DNA from: Chloroflexota bacterium
GTDB taxonomy: Bacteria > Chloroflexota > Dehalococcoidia > SZUA-161
NCBI GenBank assembly: GCA_016865955.1
Contig: VGNW01000082.1
Location: 1-8,917, forward strand
Direction: 5' to 3'
DNA: 8,917 nt
This document shows positions 1-6,426 of this stretch, piece by piece. How positions within the stretch are numbered: position 1 is the stretch's first letter; every line of letters starts with the position of its first letter. A program made the translations under genes and the position numbers. The notes under the pieces were generated by a model. It saw nothing but the letters and a program-made list of their open reading frames with translations. It was not told where the DNA came from and did no database searches.

Positions 1-46
1 ATACCGAGTATTTCTTATGGGCGTCACATCCGATATAATACTTCAT
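1..46 (-). CDS. IS110-family transposase, N-terminal fragment cut by window edge
   Basis: Only the first 15 codons lie in the window; they read MKYYIGCDAHKKYSV. The pattern M-[KR]-x-[YF]-IG-x-D-x-[AH]-[HK]-K-K is the usual start of IS110/IS1111-family (DEDD) transposases, and Asp8 would be the first acidic residue of the RuvC-like catalytic site. The start is an ATG at 46-44 with a near-perfect Shine-Dalgarno (TAAGGAGGT, 63-55 on the minus strand) 9 nt upstream, so the gene is set up for good translation. These enzymes catalyse insertion and excision of their element, and in IS110-type elements a noncoding bridge RNA specifies target and donor. The rest of the gene and the far end of the element are outside the window, so intactness cannot be judged. 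The match rests on a short stretch, but the motif and the ribosome binding site together make it convincing. Confidence 0.8.
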   Translation of the reverse strand, partial: MKYYIGCDAHKKYSV

Positions 47-54
47 GCTGCAGT

Positions 55-63
55 ACCTCCTTA
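55..63 (-). promoter_or_regulatory. Ribosome binding site of the IS110 transposase
   Basis: TAAGGAGGT on the minus strand is an almost full-length complement of the 16S 3' end, 8-9 nt from the ATG at 46. It fixes the start of a reading frame that would otherwise be only 15 codons long in this window. Confidence 0.85.
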
Positions 64-147
64 CTCTTCGTTCGGCTTTCCCTACAGTATAGGGGGTACC
101 GCAGCGCTTTCATATAATCAAAGACATAGTAAAAAACTTTGAGTGGT

Positions 148-266
148 CGTGGGGTAACCCTGCCTAAGCGATTTACGGGCAAAGATTAGAGCAAGACGAA
201 AAGATAGCCTGCCGCCATTTCAAAAATGCGAGTCGAATATCCGATGTTCGGTGCGGTTACCCCACG
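148..266. repeat. 12-bp perfect inverted repeat enclosing 95 bp
   Basis: CGTGGGGTAACC at 148-159 is exactly matched by its reverse complement GGTTACCCCACG at 255-266. Neither arm extends further in either direction. There is no evident target-site duplication outside the arms. It could be the closing stem of a structured RNA or a short nonautonomous element. Small inner hairpins exist (for example CCGA-TGT-TCGG at 241-251). Confidence 0.6.
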
Positions 267-310
267 TAATGTAGAGTGTTCGAGCTTCTCCAGAGGAAGC
301 TGCATGGGTT

Positions 311-339
311 ACGGGGCGCAGAATAATTCTGCGCCCCGT
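311..339 (-). terminator. GC-rich hairpin downstream of oadB
   Basis: A near-perfect palindrome with 13 paired bases on each side (311-323 with 327-339) and a 3-nt centre lies 29 bp past the oadB stop. Its core is GGGGCGCAGAA paired with TTCTGCGCCCC. It is placed where a terminator of the minus-strand oad operon belongs. No U tract follows on the minus strand (the next bases are AACCCATGCA), so it may act as an RNA 3'-end stabiliser or a Rho-assisted terminator rather than a classical intrinsic one. It also separates the operon from the IS110 flank. Confidence 0.5.
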
Positions 340-368
340 TCTGTGATTTAGAGGCGACAACCTTCCGC

Positions 369-1538
369 CTAGTTGATTAAAGCGAGAAAGACCCCCGCCG
401 CTGTAGCCGTGCCGATGACACCGGCCACGTTAGGTCCCATGGCATGCATAATCAGGAAATTGGACGGATCTTCCTTTGCAGCCATATTTTGAACTACCCT
501 GGCAGCCATAGGCACGGCAGAAACTCCGGCAGCGCCTATCATGGGATTTATCTGCCTGTGGGAAAGAACGCACATCAACTTCCCGAGCAGTACGCCACCG
601 GCGGTAGAGAAGATGAACGCTATCAGGCCGAGCAGAAATATGGCTATAGTCTCAACTTGTAGGAAAGCATGCGCCGTCATTGTCGAGCCCACCGTAAGCC
701 CCAACAGCATGATGACGATGTTCATCAGCTCGTTTTGAGCGGTCTTGGACAGCCTGTCTACCACGCCGCATACGCGCAGCAAGTTGCCAAACATCATTAT
801 CCCGATAATTGGCGCTGCTTTGGGCACCAGAAACCCTATTACAATGGCGCAAGCTATGGGGAATATTATCAGGGTTCGCTTGGAAACGGAGCGGAAGGTA
901 TAGGGCATTTTTATCATCCGCTCCTCTTTAGATGTGAGGAGCCTGATTACAGGCGGTTGGATGAGGGGAACAAGCGCCATATAAGAATAAGCAGCAACCG
1001 CTACTGCACCAAGGATATCCCGACCGCCCCTGTCTATCATGCCGGTCGCCACATAGATGGTCGTCGGGCCATCGGCGCCGCCGATTATGCCCACGCTGGC
1101 TGCTTCCTTAGCCGTGAAGTCGAACCACGGAAGCAGACCCAAAGCCAGCGTTCCCATAAAGGCGATAAAAACACCAAACTGGGCAGCAGCTCCCAGGAGG
1201 ATAGTTCGAGGGTTGGAAAGCATAGGCTCGAAGTCCGTAAGCGCCCCCAGACCAAGAAATACCAGCAACGGCAGCATCTCGTTGGCAAGCGTGTAATTAT
1301 ATACATACCAGAGGAAACCACCGGTCTCACCTTCGGTGGCAGGTTTGACCAGCTCGCCCAGAGGCAGATTCGCCAAGATGATTCCCGTCCCGATGGGGAT
1401 AAGCAGCAGCGGCTCAAAGCGTCGGGCTATGCCAAGATAAATAAGCACAGCCCCGATGCCCAGCATTACCAGCATCAGAGGCTGGTGGCCTAAGTCCTTG
1501 AAACCCTCCAAGAGATTGGAAAATCCGCTTATGTCCAT
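369..1538 (-). CDS. oadB: Sodium-translocating decarboxylase, beta subunit
   Basis: This 389-residue polytopic membrane protein belongs to the OadB/MmdB/GcdB family. The beta subunit removes CO2 from carboxybiotin and couples this to Na+ export across the cytoplasmic membrane. Many hydrophobic segments are spread along the protein. GGADGPT (153-159, with Asp156) matches the conserved acidic ion-pathway motif. In NPMIGAAGVSAVPMAARV (331-348), Asn331, Gly335, Ser340 and Arg347 have the spacing of the functional Asn/Gly/Ser/Arg of the Klebsiella OadB. The length is slightly short of Klebsiella OadB but usual for MmdB/GcdB-type subunits. It starts 12 nt after the oadG stop with only a weak ribosome binding site, suggesting translational coupling. 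Substrate (oxaloacetate, methylmalonyl-CoA, glutaconyl-CoA or malonate) cannot be decided because the alpha subunit is absent; the symbol is generic. Confidence 0.93.
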   Translation of the reverse strand: MDISGFSNLLEGFKDLGHQPLMLVMLGIGAVLIYLGIARRFEPLLLIPIGTGIILANLPLGELVKPATEGETGGFLWYVYNYTLANEMLPLLVFLGLGALTDFEPMLSNPRTILLGAAAQFGVFIAFMGTLALGLLPWFDFTAKEAASVGIIGGADGPTTIYVATGMIDRGGRDILGAVAVAAYSYMALVPLIQPPVIRLLTSKEERMIKMPYTFRSVSKRTLIIFPIACAIVIGFLVPKAAPIIGIMMFGNLLRVCGVVDRLSKTAQNELMNIVIMLLGLTVGSTMTAHAFLQVETIAIFLLGLIAFIFSTAGGVLLGKLMCVLSHRQINPMIGAAGVSAVPMAARVVQNMAAKEDPSNFLIMHAMGPNVAGVIGTATAAGVFLALIN

Positions 1539-1550
1539 AATGGAGCTACC

Positions 1551-2105
1551 CTATTCTTTATTCCTTCTCGCCACGTGCCTGCCTGTCCAACCCCGGCGAC
1601 ACCAGTAGTCCCCCTGCAAGGGGGAATAAGTTGAGCGCCAGCCAGCGCCCTGCTGAGTATATCGCGCTCGTTCTCCCAGCTTTGGAGCGGCTTCTTCCAC
1701 GACAGAAAATCCCTCATCATTTAAGCTTGTGTGGAACCCCTCACCGTTCACTACGACTGAAATCGGACGACTATGCAGCTCAGCAACATCCACATCATAT
1801 GAGATGCCGTTTATGTCAATGCGATTGCCTAATTTTTTACCTTTCCCTCTCAAGTGTGATGCAAGAGCAACCGTAATAGCAGCTACTTCAACTGCATCCT
1901 CGGGCTTCAGCTCACCTCTTCCGACCACTAGCTGCTCTTTGCCAGCTGTTGCCGCTTCTACAGGCATTTCTACAGCTATTTCCTGCACAGCCAATTCCCC
2001 ACCTCGGAAAAACCTCTCCAGCCCCATTATCACGAACATAAGCACAGCGAGGACAACAAACACTACCGCTAGACCGATGACGCAGATTAACAGGTCTTCT
2101 AACAT
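1551..2105 (-). CDS. oadG: OadG-type gamma subunit with truncated biotin-carrier region and aberrant tail
   Basis: The 184-residue product begins with one membrane helix (about 5-30) and a charged stretch, as in the gamma subunits that anchor Na+-pumping decarboxylases. AVEVAAITVALASHL (71-85) is the typical OadG segment. Residues 95-138 (RIDINGISYDVDV, then PISVVVNGEGF) resemble the beta-rich stretch that precedes the linker and biotinyl domain of carrier subunits. The expected biotinyl domain with its Met-Lys-Met never appears. From about residue 145 the protein turns into low-plausibility sequence rich in Trp, Arg and Gly, over a palindrome at 1609-1625, and stops 12 nt before oadB. Neither other minus-strand frame restores a biotinyl motif there. 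I infer a deletion or small insertion that removed the 3' part; the N-terminal anchor may still work. The ATG has no clear Shine-Dalgarno. Confidence 0.75.
   Translation of the reverse strand: MLEDLLICVIGLAVVFVVLAVLMFVIMGLERFFRGGELAVQEIAVEMPVEAATAGKEQLVVGRGELKPEDAVEVAAITVALASHLRGKGKKLGNRIDINGISYDVDVAELHSRPISVVVNGEGFHTSLNDEGFSVVEEAAPKLGERARYTQQGAGWRSTYSPLQGDYWCRRGWTGRHVARRNKE
1609..1625. repeat. Short GC-rich palindrome inside the 3' end of oadG
   Basis: TCCCCCT-GCA-AGGGGGA gives a perfect 7-bp stem with a 3-nt loop, inside the coding frame where OadG similarity has already ended. It has the look of the small dispersed intergenic palindromes common in environmental genomes. A single copy is visible here, so its repeat nature is inferred. 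Confidence 0.5.
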
Positions 2106-2152
2106 CTAAGTATTCACCGAGCTTCTTAACAGATTACGCGTAGCTCCTCAAT

Positions 2153-2270
2153 AAAAAAGGCACTGCCTCAGGAGCTATTTCCTTAGATTACAGGCACCAG
2201 ACGAAGCCCGTGATTTTGGTCTTTAGCGCTGTTTCCCAACAAAAGCTCCCGGCTGAGTACCGATATCAAG
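2153..2270 (-). promoter_or_regulatory. Structured leader RNA / possible small RNA upstream of oadG, ending in six U
   Basis: Starting near the predicted transcription start, the minus-strand RNA can fold into a long stem. GGTACT (2261-2256) pairs with AGTGCC (2164-2159), GCC (2253-2251) with GGC (2167-2165), and GGAGCTTTT (2249-2241) with the AAATAGCTCC strand (2180-2171, one bulged U), about 18 pairs in all. The stem encloses about 60 nt that can form a further weak hairpin (arms 2231-2226/2195-2191 and 2220-2217/2199-2196). Directly after the stem come six T (2158-2153). This is the design of either an attenuator or riboswitch before oadG or of a free-standing small RNA. I do not recognise a known class; SRP RNA is excluded because its conserved apical loop is missing, and 6S RNA would be unusually short. 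Confidence 0.4.
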
Positions 2271-2275
2271 CAGTT

Positions 2276-2304
2276 ATTTTAACCTCTAGCTAAGAATTTT
2301 TCAA
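2276..2304 (-). promoter_or_regulatory. Sigma70-type promoter for the oadG-oadB operon
   Basis: On the minus strand TTGAAA (2304-2299) and TAAAAT (2281-2276) are separated by exactly 17 nt. Both are close to consensus. Predicted transcription starts near 2270, giving a leader of about 165 nt before the oadG ATG at 2105. Confidence 0.6.
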
Positions 2305-2317
2305 TTCGTCTAACCGC

Positions 2318-2329
2318 TATTCATGAATA
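2318..2329. promoter_or_regulatory. 12-bp perfect palindrome between divergent promoters, possible operator
   Basis: TATTCATGAATA is perfectly self-complementary and lies 14 bp upstream of the -35 of the oadG promoter and 24 bp upstream of the -35 proposed for dnaE. The position suits a dimeric regulator acting on either promoter. In AT-rich spacer DNA a chance occurrence is possible. Confidence 0.3.
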
Positions 2330-2353
2330 TTGCTTTTTGGACAACTGATTATA

Positions 2354-2382
2354 TCGCCAGTCAAAATATCCGGTGCTATAAT
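2354..2382 (+). promoter_or_regulatory. Promoter of dnaE with perfect -10, almost no leader
   Basis: TATAAT (2377-2382) is a perfect -10 and TCGCCA (2354-2359) is a four-of-six -35 at 17-nt spacing. Transcription would begin near 2389, only about 7 nt before the ATG at 2396. Confidence 0.5.
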
Positions 2383-2395
2383 AACAGACAAGCCC

Positions 2396-5300
2396 ATGTT
2401 TACTCATCTTCACGTTCACTCCGAATACAGCCTCCTCGACGGCATGTGCCGTATTTCCCATCTCTTTAATAAAGCTAAAGAGATGGGCATGAACAGCCTG
2501 ACAGTTACAGACCACGGAGTTCTCTACGGAATCATCACATTCTATCGCGAAGCCAAAGAGGCGGGAATAAAGCCTATCATAGGCTGCGAGCTATATGTAG
2601 CGCCCAAGGAAAAGGAAAGCAAGCTCACCGCCGAGAAGAACCCCTATCATCTAATTGTGCTGGCAAAAAACGACACAGGCTACCATAACCTGCTCAGATT
2701 AGTCACCACAGCCCATCTCGAAGGTTTTTACTATAAGCCCAGAGTAGATAAAGAGCTGCTTGCCCAGTATCACGAAGGTCTGGTCGCTCTGTCATCTTGC
2801 CCGCAGGGAGAAATAGGACGCCTGATACTGGAAGGTCGCCCTCAGGACGCCGAGAAGGCTGCCCTCTGGTACAAAGAGGTCTTCGGCGATTTCTACCTGG
2901 AACTGCAAAGACACGATAATATCCCCGAGCTGGAACAAATCAATAAAGGGCTGGTCGGTCTGAGCCGCAAGCTTAACCTCCCTCTCGTAGCCACCAACGA
3001 TGTGCATTATGTAAATAAGGACGATGCCTACGCTCACGACGTCCTGCTCTGCATACAGACCAACAACACGATTCACAACGAGAAACGCCCCAGGATGTCC
3101 GACGATTCCTTCTACCTCAAGAGCCCGCAGGAGATGGCGGAGCTTTTCGCCGATGTGCCCGACGCCATCGCCAACACGGAGCGCGTGGCGGAGCTGTGCA
3201 ACCTTAATCTCGAATTCGGCCGCCTCCACCTCCCCGAGATAGAACTGCCGCCGGGCGTTACCGCCGATGAATTGCTGGCTCAACTCTCCGAGACAGGTTT
3301 GCAGGGTCGCTACCCGGGACTTCCTCCCGAAGCTGTGAACAGGCTAAAATACGAACTCGATGTCATCAGAAAGACTCAGTTCGCCAACTACTTCCTGGTA
3401 ATCTGGGATGTCATCTCCTTCGTCCGCGACCGCAATATCCTGTTCGGCGTCCGCGGCAGCGCTGCCGCCAGCATCGTCCTTTATTGCCTGGGCATAACGG
3501 ATATCGACCCTCTGGAGCACAGGCTGGTCTTCGAGCGTTTCCTCAATATCGAGCGCAAGGAGATGCCTGATATAGACCTCGATTTCCAGGACGACCGCCG
3601 AGATGAGGTCATCAAATATGTAGCGCAGAGGTACGGACAGGACCACGTGGCGCAGATTATCACCTTCGGTACCTTAGGAGTCCGCGCCGCAATCAGGGAC
3701 GTGGGGAGAGCGCTGGGCATGTCCTACGGCTCTGTCGACCAGGTAGCACGGCAAATACCCGGAGGGCCTGCAATAACGATTCAGGAGGCTCTGGAAACAA
3801 ATGCCGAGCTGCATAACAGCTACAGGAACGACGCCGCCATAAAACACCTCATCGATACCGCAATCAAGCTGGAGGGCGTGGCGCGCCATGCCTCCACTCA
3901 CGCCGCCGGCGTGGTTATATCCAGGGAGTCGCTGATTAAACATGTCCCCCTGCAAAGGCCCAGCAGAGGCGACGAGCAAAGCATCAACATGACCCAGTTC
4001 GCCATGGACGACATCGCCAAGATCGGTCTTTTGAAGATGGACTTTTTGGGGCTGGCTAACCTCACTATTCTGGAGAAGGCAAAACAGACTATATCCAGAA
4101 CCCGAGGCATCGATTTAGACCTTCACCGTCTGCCACTGGATGACAATAAGACGTTCGAACTCCTTTCCGCTGGAGAGACCACCGGCGTGTTCCAGCTTGA
4201 AGGCGCTGCCATGCGGCGTTTCATCAAGGAACTCAAACCCACCTGTTTCGGCGACATCGCCGCTATGGTGGCTCTCTACCGCCCCGGCCCCAAGCAGCAT
4301 ATCCCCACTTTCATCAGAGCCAAGCACGGAATCGAACCCATTCGCTTCCCCCATCAGGCGCTCGCCCAGATACTTCAGGAAACTTACGGGGTCATCGTCT
4401 ATCAAGACCAGGTTCTTCTCATCGTGCAGGCTTTCGCCGGGTACAGCCTGGGAGAAGCGGACATTGTGCGCAAGGCAATGGGGAAGAAGGTTCCCGAGAT
4501 AATGAAGAAGGAGATGCAGCGCTTCCTCTCCGGAGCCAAGAAAAAAGGGTTCTCTAAAGAAGTTGCAGAACAGGTATGGAACCTCATTGAGCCTTTCGCC
4601 GGGTACGCCTTCAATAAAGCGCACAGTGTAAGTTACGCCATGATTGCCTATCAAACCGCCTACCTCAAAGCGAACTATTCCGTCGAGTTCATGTGCGCCC
4701 TTCTCACTGCAAACATGGGGCAGGCGGAGAAGATTGCCAACGCTGTTGCCGAGTGTCAAAGGCTCGGTATCAAGGTATTGCCGCCGGATGTCAGCCGCAG
4801 CGGAGAGACCTTCGCCATCGAAAGCGAAGGCGATGTCCCGGGTATTCGCTTCGGGCTGGCAGCAATCAAGAATGTGGGGGCCGCTGCAATCAGACCCATC
4901 ATCGCCGCCCGCGAGCAGGGCGGTCCTTTTAAGTCGATAGAGGACTTCTGCCGCCGTGCCGACCTCAGGAACCTCAATAAGAGAGCGCTGGAGAGCATCA
5001 TCAAAGCCGGCGCAATGGACTCCTTAGGGAATCGCGGCGCTCTGCTTGCCGGCGTCGACCGCATACTTTCGCTGGCACAAACAGAGCAGCGACTTAAAGA
5101 AAAGGGACAGTCCACCATGTTCGACCTGTGGGGGCAGAGCGTGGATGTACCTCTGCCCGGTCTCGAACTCCCCGGTATGGAGGCTTCTCCGAAAGAGAAG
5201 CTACTGTGGGAGAAAGAGCTGCTGGGGGTTTGCCTCTCCGACCATCCCTTCAGCTACGCTTCGCAAAAGCTGGCGGCTAAGGTCGATGTCTTCTGCGGGC

Positions 5301-5875
5301 AAATAAATGATGAAATGGTCGGACAGACAGTTATGACGGCAGGGACGGTAACCTCAACGCGACAGATATTCACCAAGGACAGACGTCAGTTCGTCAGCGC
5401 AGTGCTCGAGGACTTCGGCGGGAGCGTAGAAGTGACAGTCTGGCCTGAAGTATATGAACGCACGAAGACCCTCTGGGAAGAGGGAAACATGCTGTTAGTC
5501 AAGGGAAAGGTGAAAGCCAGAGGCGAAGGCGTCCAGCTTGTCTGCCTGAGCGCATCGCAGTATCAACCTACAGGCACCGAGGAAGCTGCCGATACTGCTA
5601 ACGGTCTTAATGAAGTCCCTTTGCAACGGCGTCTGCGAATCAGAATTTCCACCTCCACTGATTCCGGCTCAGATATAACTCTTCTGAGGCGCATAGTCGA
5701 CATATTGAAGCAATTCCCCGGCACTGACGAGGTCTATCTTGCCATAGTCAGCGGCGAAGAGATTACAAAACTCACATTGCCTGATTCGGCTACGAGCTAC
5801 TGCCCCGAGCTGCACCGTCAACTGGCTGAGCTGGTCGGCGAACAGGACTTAACCGTAGAAAACAAAACCGCTTGA
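2396..5875 (+). CDS. dnaE: DNA polymerase III alpha subunit (DnaE)
   Basis: This is the catalytic subunit of the replicative polymerase, 1159 residues, the normal length for bacterial DnaE. I chose the ATG at 2396 because the product then begins MFTHLHVHSEYSLLDG, the family's N-terminus; a start at 2330 would add 22 unrelated residues and lie upstream of the promoter. The PHP domain (1 to about 280) keeps HLHVH (4-8), TDHG (38-41), GCE (63-65), SSCPQGEI (from 133) and NDVHY (201-205), so its metal site looks intact and may still support proofreading. The polymerase core has PDIDLDF (391-397, Asp392 and Asp394) and KMDFLG (547-552, Asp549), the three catalytic aspartates. The core ends with FAGYAFNKAHSVSYA (about 733-747); a helix-hairpin-helix region (about 845-880), an OB fold (about 975-1055) and a small C-terminal domain (about 1078-1152) follow. 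No Shine-Dalgarno precedes the start. It ends 19 bp from the convergent ogt stop. Confidence 0.97.
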   Translation: MFTHLHVHSEYSLLDGMCRISHLFNKAKEMGMNSLTVTDHGVLYGIITFYREAKEAGIKPIIGCELYVAPKEKESKLTAEKNPYHLIVLAKNDTGYHNLLRLVTTAHLEGFYYKPRVDKELLAQYHEGLVALSSCPQGEIGRLILEGRPQDAEKAALWYKEVFGDFYLELQRHDNIPELEQINKGLVGLSRKLNLPLVATNDVHYVNKDDAYAHDVLLCIQTNNTIHNEKRPRMSDDSFYLKSPQEMAELFADVPDAIANTERVAELCNLNLEFGRLHLPEIELPPGVTADELLAQLSETGLQGRYPGLPPEAVNRLKYELDVIRKTQFANYFLVIWDVISFVRDRNILFGVRGSAAASIVLYCLGITDIDPLEHRLVFERFLNIERKEMPDIDLDFQDDRRDEVIKYVAQRYGQDHVAQIITFGTLGVRAAIRDVGRALGMSYGSVDQVARQIPGGPAITIQEALETNAELHNSYRNDAAIKHLIDTAIKLEGVARHASTHAAGVVISRESLIKHVPLQRPSRGDEQSINMTQFAMDDIAKIGLLKMDFLGLANLTILEKAKQTISRTRGIDLDLHRLPLDDNKTFELLSAGETTGVFQLEGAAMRRFIKELKPTCFGDIAAMVALYRPGPKQHIPTFIRAKHGIEPIRFPHQALAQILQETYGVIVYQDQVLLIVQAFAGYSLGEADIVRKAMGKKVPEIMKKEMQRFLSGAKKKGFSKEVAEQVWNLIEPFAGYAFNKAHSVSYAMIAYQTAYLKANYSVEFMCALLTANMGQAEKIANAVAECQRLGIKVLPPDVSRSGETFAIESEGDVPGIRFGLAAIKNVGAAAIRPIIAAREQGGPFKSIEDFCRRADLRNLNKRALESIIKAGAMDSLGNRGALLAGVDRILSLAQTEQRLKEKGQSTMFDLWGQSVDVPLPGLELPGMEASPKEKLLWEKELLGVCLSDHPFSYASQKLAAKVDVFCGQINDEMVGQTVMTAGTVTSTRQIFTKDRRQFVSAVLEDFGGSVEVTVWPEVYERTKTLWEEGNMLLVKGKVKARGEGVQLVCLSASQYQPTGTEEAADTANGLNEVPLQRRLRIRISTSTDSGSDITLLRRIVDILKQFPGTDEVYLAIVSGEEITKLTLPDSATSYCPELHRQLAELVGEQDLTVENKTA

Positions 5876-5894
5876 TTTATTTAGACCTGAAGTC

Positions 5895-6386
5895 TCAACG
5901 GTTAGCCTCAAGCTCAATAAGCCGCTTCTTCAAGGGCAAATCGTTGCCAAATCCGCCCAGACTACCGTCACCGGCGATAACTCTATGACAGGGGACGACA
6001 ATAGGCAGCCTGTTCCGACCCAGCGCATTTCCCACAGCCCGGCAGGCTCTCGGGTTATCGATTCGCCCTGCCACCCAGCCATAACTCCTCGTTTCGCCGC
6101 AAGGGATAGTGCGGGTCGCTTTCCATACCGCTTGCTGGAAAGCAGTCGTACCGGAGAGGTCGAGCCTGTCGTTAAAAACAACCCTCTCGCCATTGAAGTA
6201 TCGTTTCAGACGACCGGGCAGGTCTCCGAAGACACGGTCGTCTTCGACAGCGCCTTCGATTGCCCGGCCGACATCGTCCAGAGCCATTTCAGGAGACGGT
6301 TTCGGCATGGTAAGCGAATATAACCCTGCCCGGGAACCGACTAATACCGACCATCCGAACCGCGTACTAACAAGAATGTAATTCAT
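5895..6386 (-). CDS. ogt: Methylated-DNA--protein-cysteine S-methyltransferase
   Basis: The 163-residue protein repairs O6-alkylguanine by moving the alkyl group to its own cysteine in a suicide reaction. The active site is IVVPCHRVIAGDGSLGG, with Cys133 counted from the start used here. TTAFQQAVWKATRTIPCGETRSYG forms the usual helix-turn-helix region in two parts, and RACRAVGNALGRN supplies the helix with the arginine that flips the base. The N-terminal about 75 residues form the variable ribonuclease-H-like domain; no AraC-type Ada domain is present. I prefer the ATG at 6386 because GAGGT (6397-6393) sits 6 nt before it; the in-frame GTG at 6392 would touch that site. It is convergent with dnaE and divergent from recA. 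A small oddity is Asn-Arg where most homologues have Asn-Pro before the LPIVVPCHR strand. Confidence 0.95.
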   Translation of the reverse strand: MNYILVSTRFGWSVLVGSRAGLYSLTMPKPSPEMALDDVGRAIEGAVEDDRVFGDLPGRLKRYFNGERVVFNDRLDLSGTTAFQQAVWKATRTIPCGETRSYGWVAGRIDNPRACRAVGNALGRNRLPIVVPCHRVIAGDGSLGGFGNDLPLKKRLIELEANR

Positions 6387-6392
6387 TTTCAC

Positions 6393-6397
6393 ACCTC
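6393..6397 (-). promoter_or_regulatory. Ribosome binding site deciding the ogt start
   Basis: GAGGT on the minus strand lies 6 nt from the ATG at 6386 and directly against the GTG at 6392, which favours the ATG. Confidence 0.6.
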
Positions 6398-6426
6398 ATT
6401 TTTTGGCGACCAAACCGGCAAATCCG

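Larger units (their letters stand above)
47..310 (-). mobile_element. Noncoding upstream flank of the IS110 element; possible bridge RNA region
   Basis: About 260 bp between the transposase start and the end of the oad operon hold no plausible gene. Read on the minus strand (the transposase direction) the order is: a short hairpin with arms 301-296 and 288-283; a perfect 12-bp inverted repeat with arms 266-255 and 159-148, closing a 95-nt interval; then a small hairpin near 94-80. In IS110-group elements the left end upstream of the transposase encodes the bridge RNA, which has a 5' stem-loop and two internal loops that pair with target and donor DNA. The layout is compatible with that, but I cannot place the element boundary or identify guide segments, and some of this DNA may be host sequence. 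Confidence 0.4.

Noticed and set aside
669..1493. Open frame of 274 codons on the plus strand opposite oadB
   Set aside because: It lies wholly antisense to a well-supported membrane protein gene, its composition is rich in His, Gln and Arg without domains, and it has no suitable ribosome binding site.
1529..1720. Alternative minus-strand frame of 63 codons bridging oadG and oadB, considered as a frameshifted biotinyl domain
   Set aside because: The translation contains no Met-Lys-Met or biotinyl fold motif, so a simple frameshift does not restore the missing domain.
2153..2270. Leader RNA as SRP RNA or 6S RNA
   Set aside because: The conserved SRP apical loop sequence is missing; for 6S RNA the length is too short and no long terminal stem is seen. 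Kept only as an unclassified structured RNA.
2330..2395. 22-codon N-terminal extension of dnaE from the ATG at 2330
   Set aside because: It adds residues unlike any DnaE, overlaps the predicted promoter and lacks a ribosome binding site.
4115..4759. Open frame of 214 codons on the minus strand inside dnaE
   Set aside because: It is antisense to conserved DnaE core motifs and shows no family similarity; a shadow of codon bias.
5883..5895. Small hairpin AGAC-CTGAA-GTCT between dnaE and ogt as a shared terminator
   Set aside because: Only four base pairs and no U tract; too weak to call.
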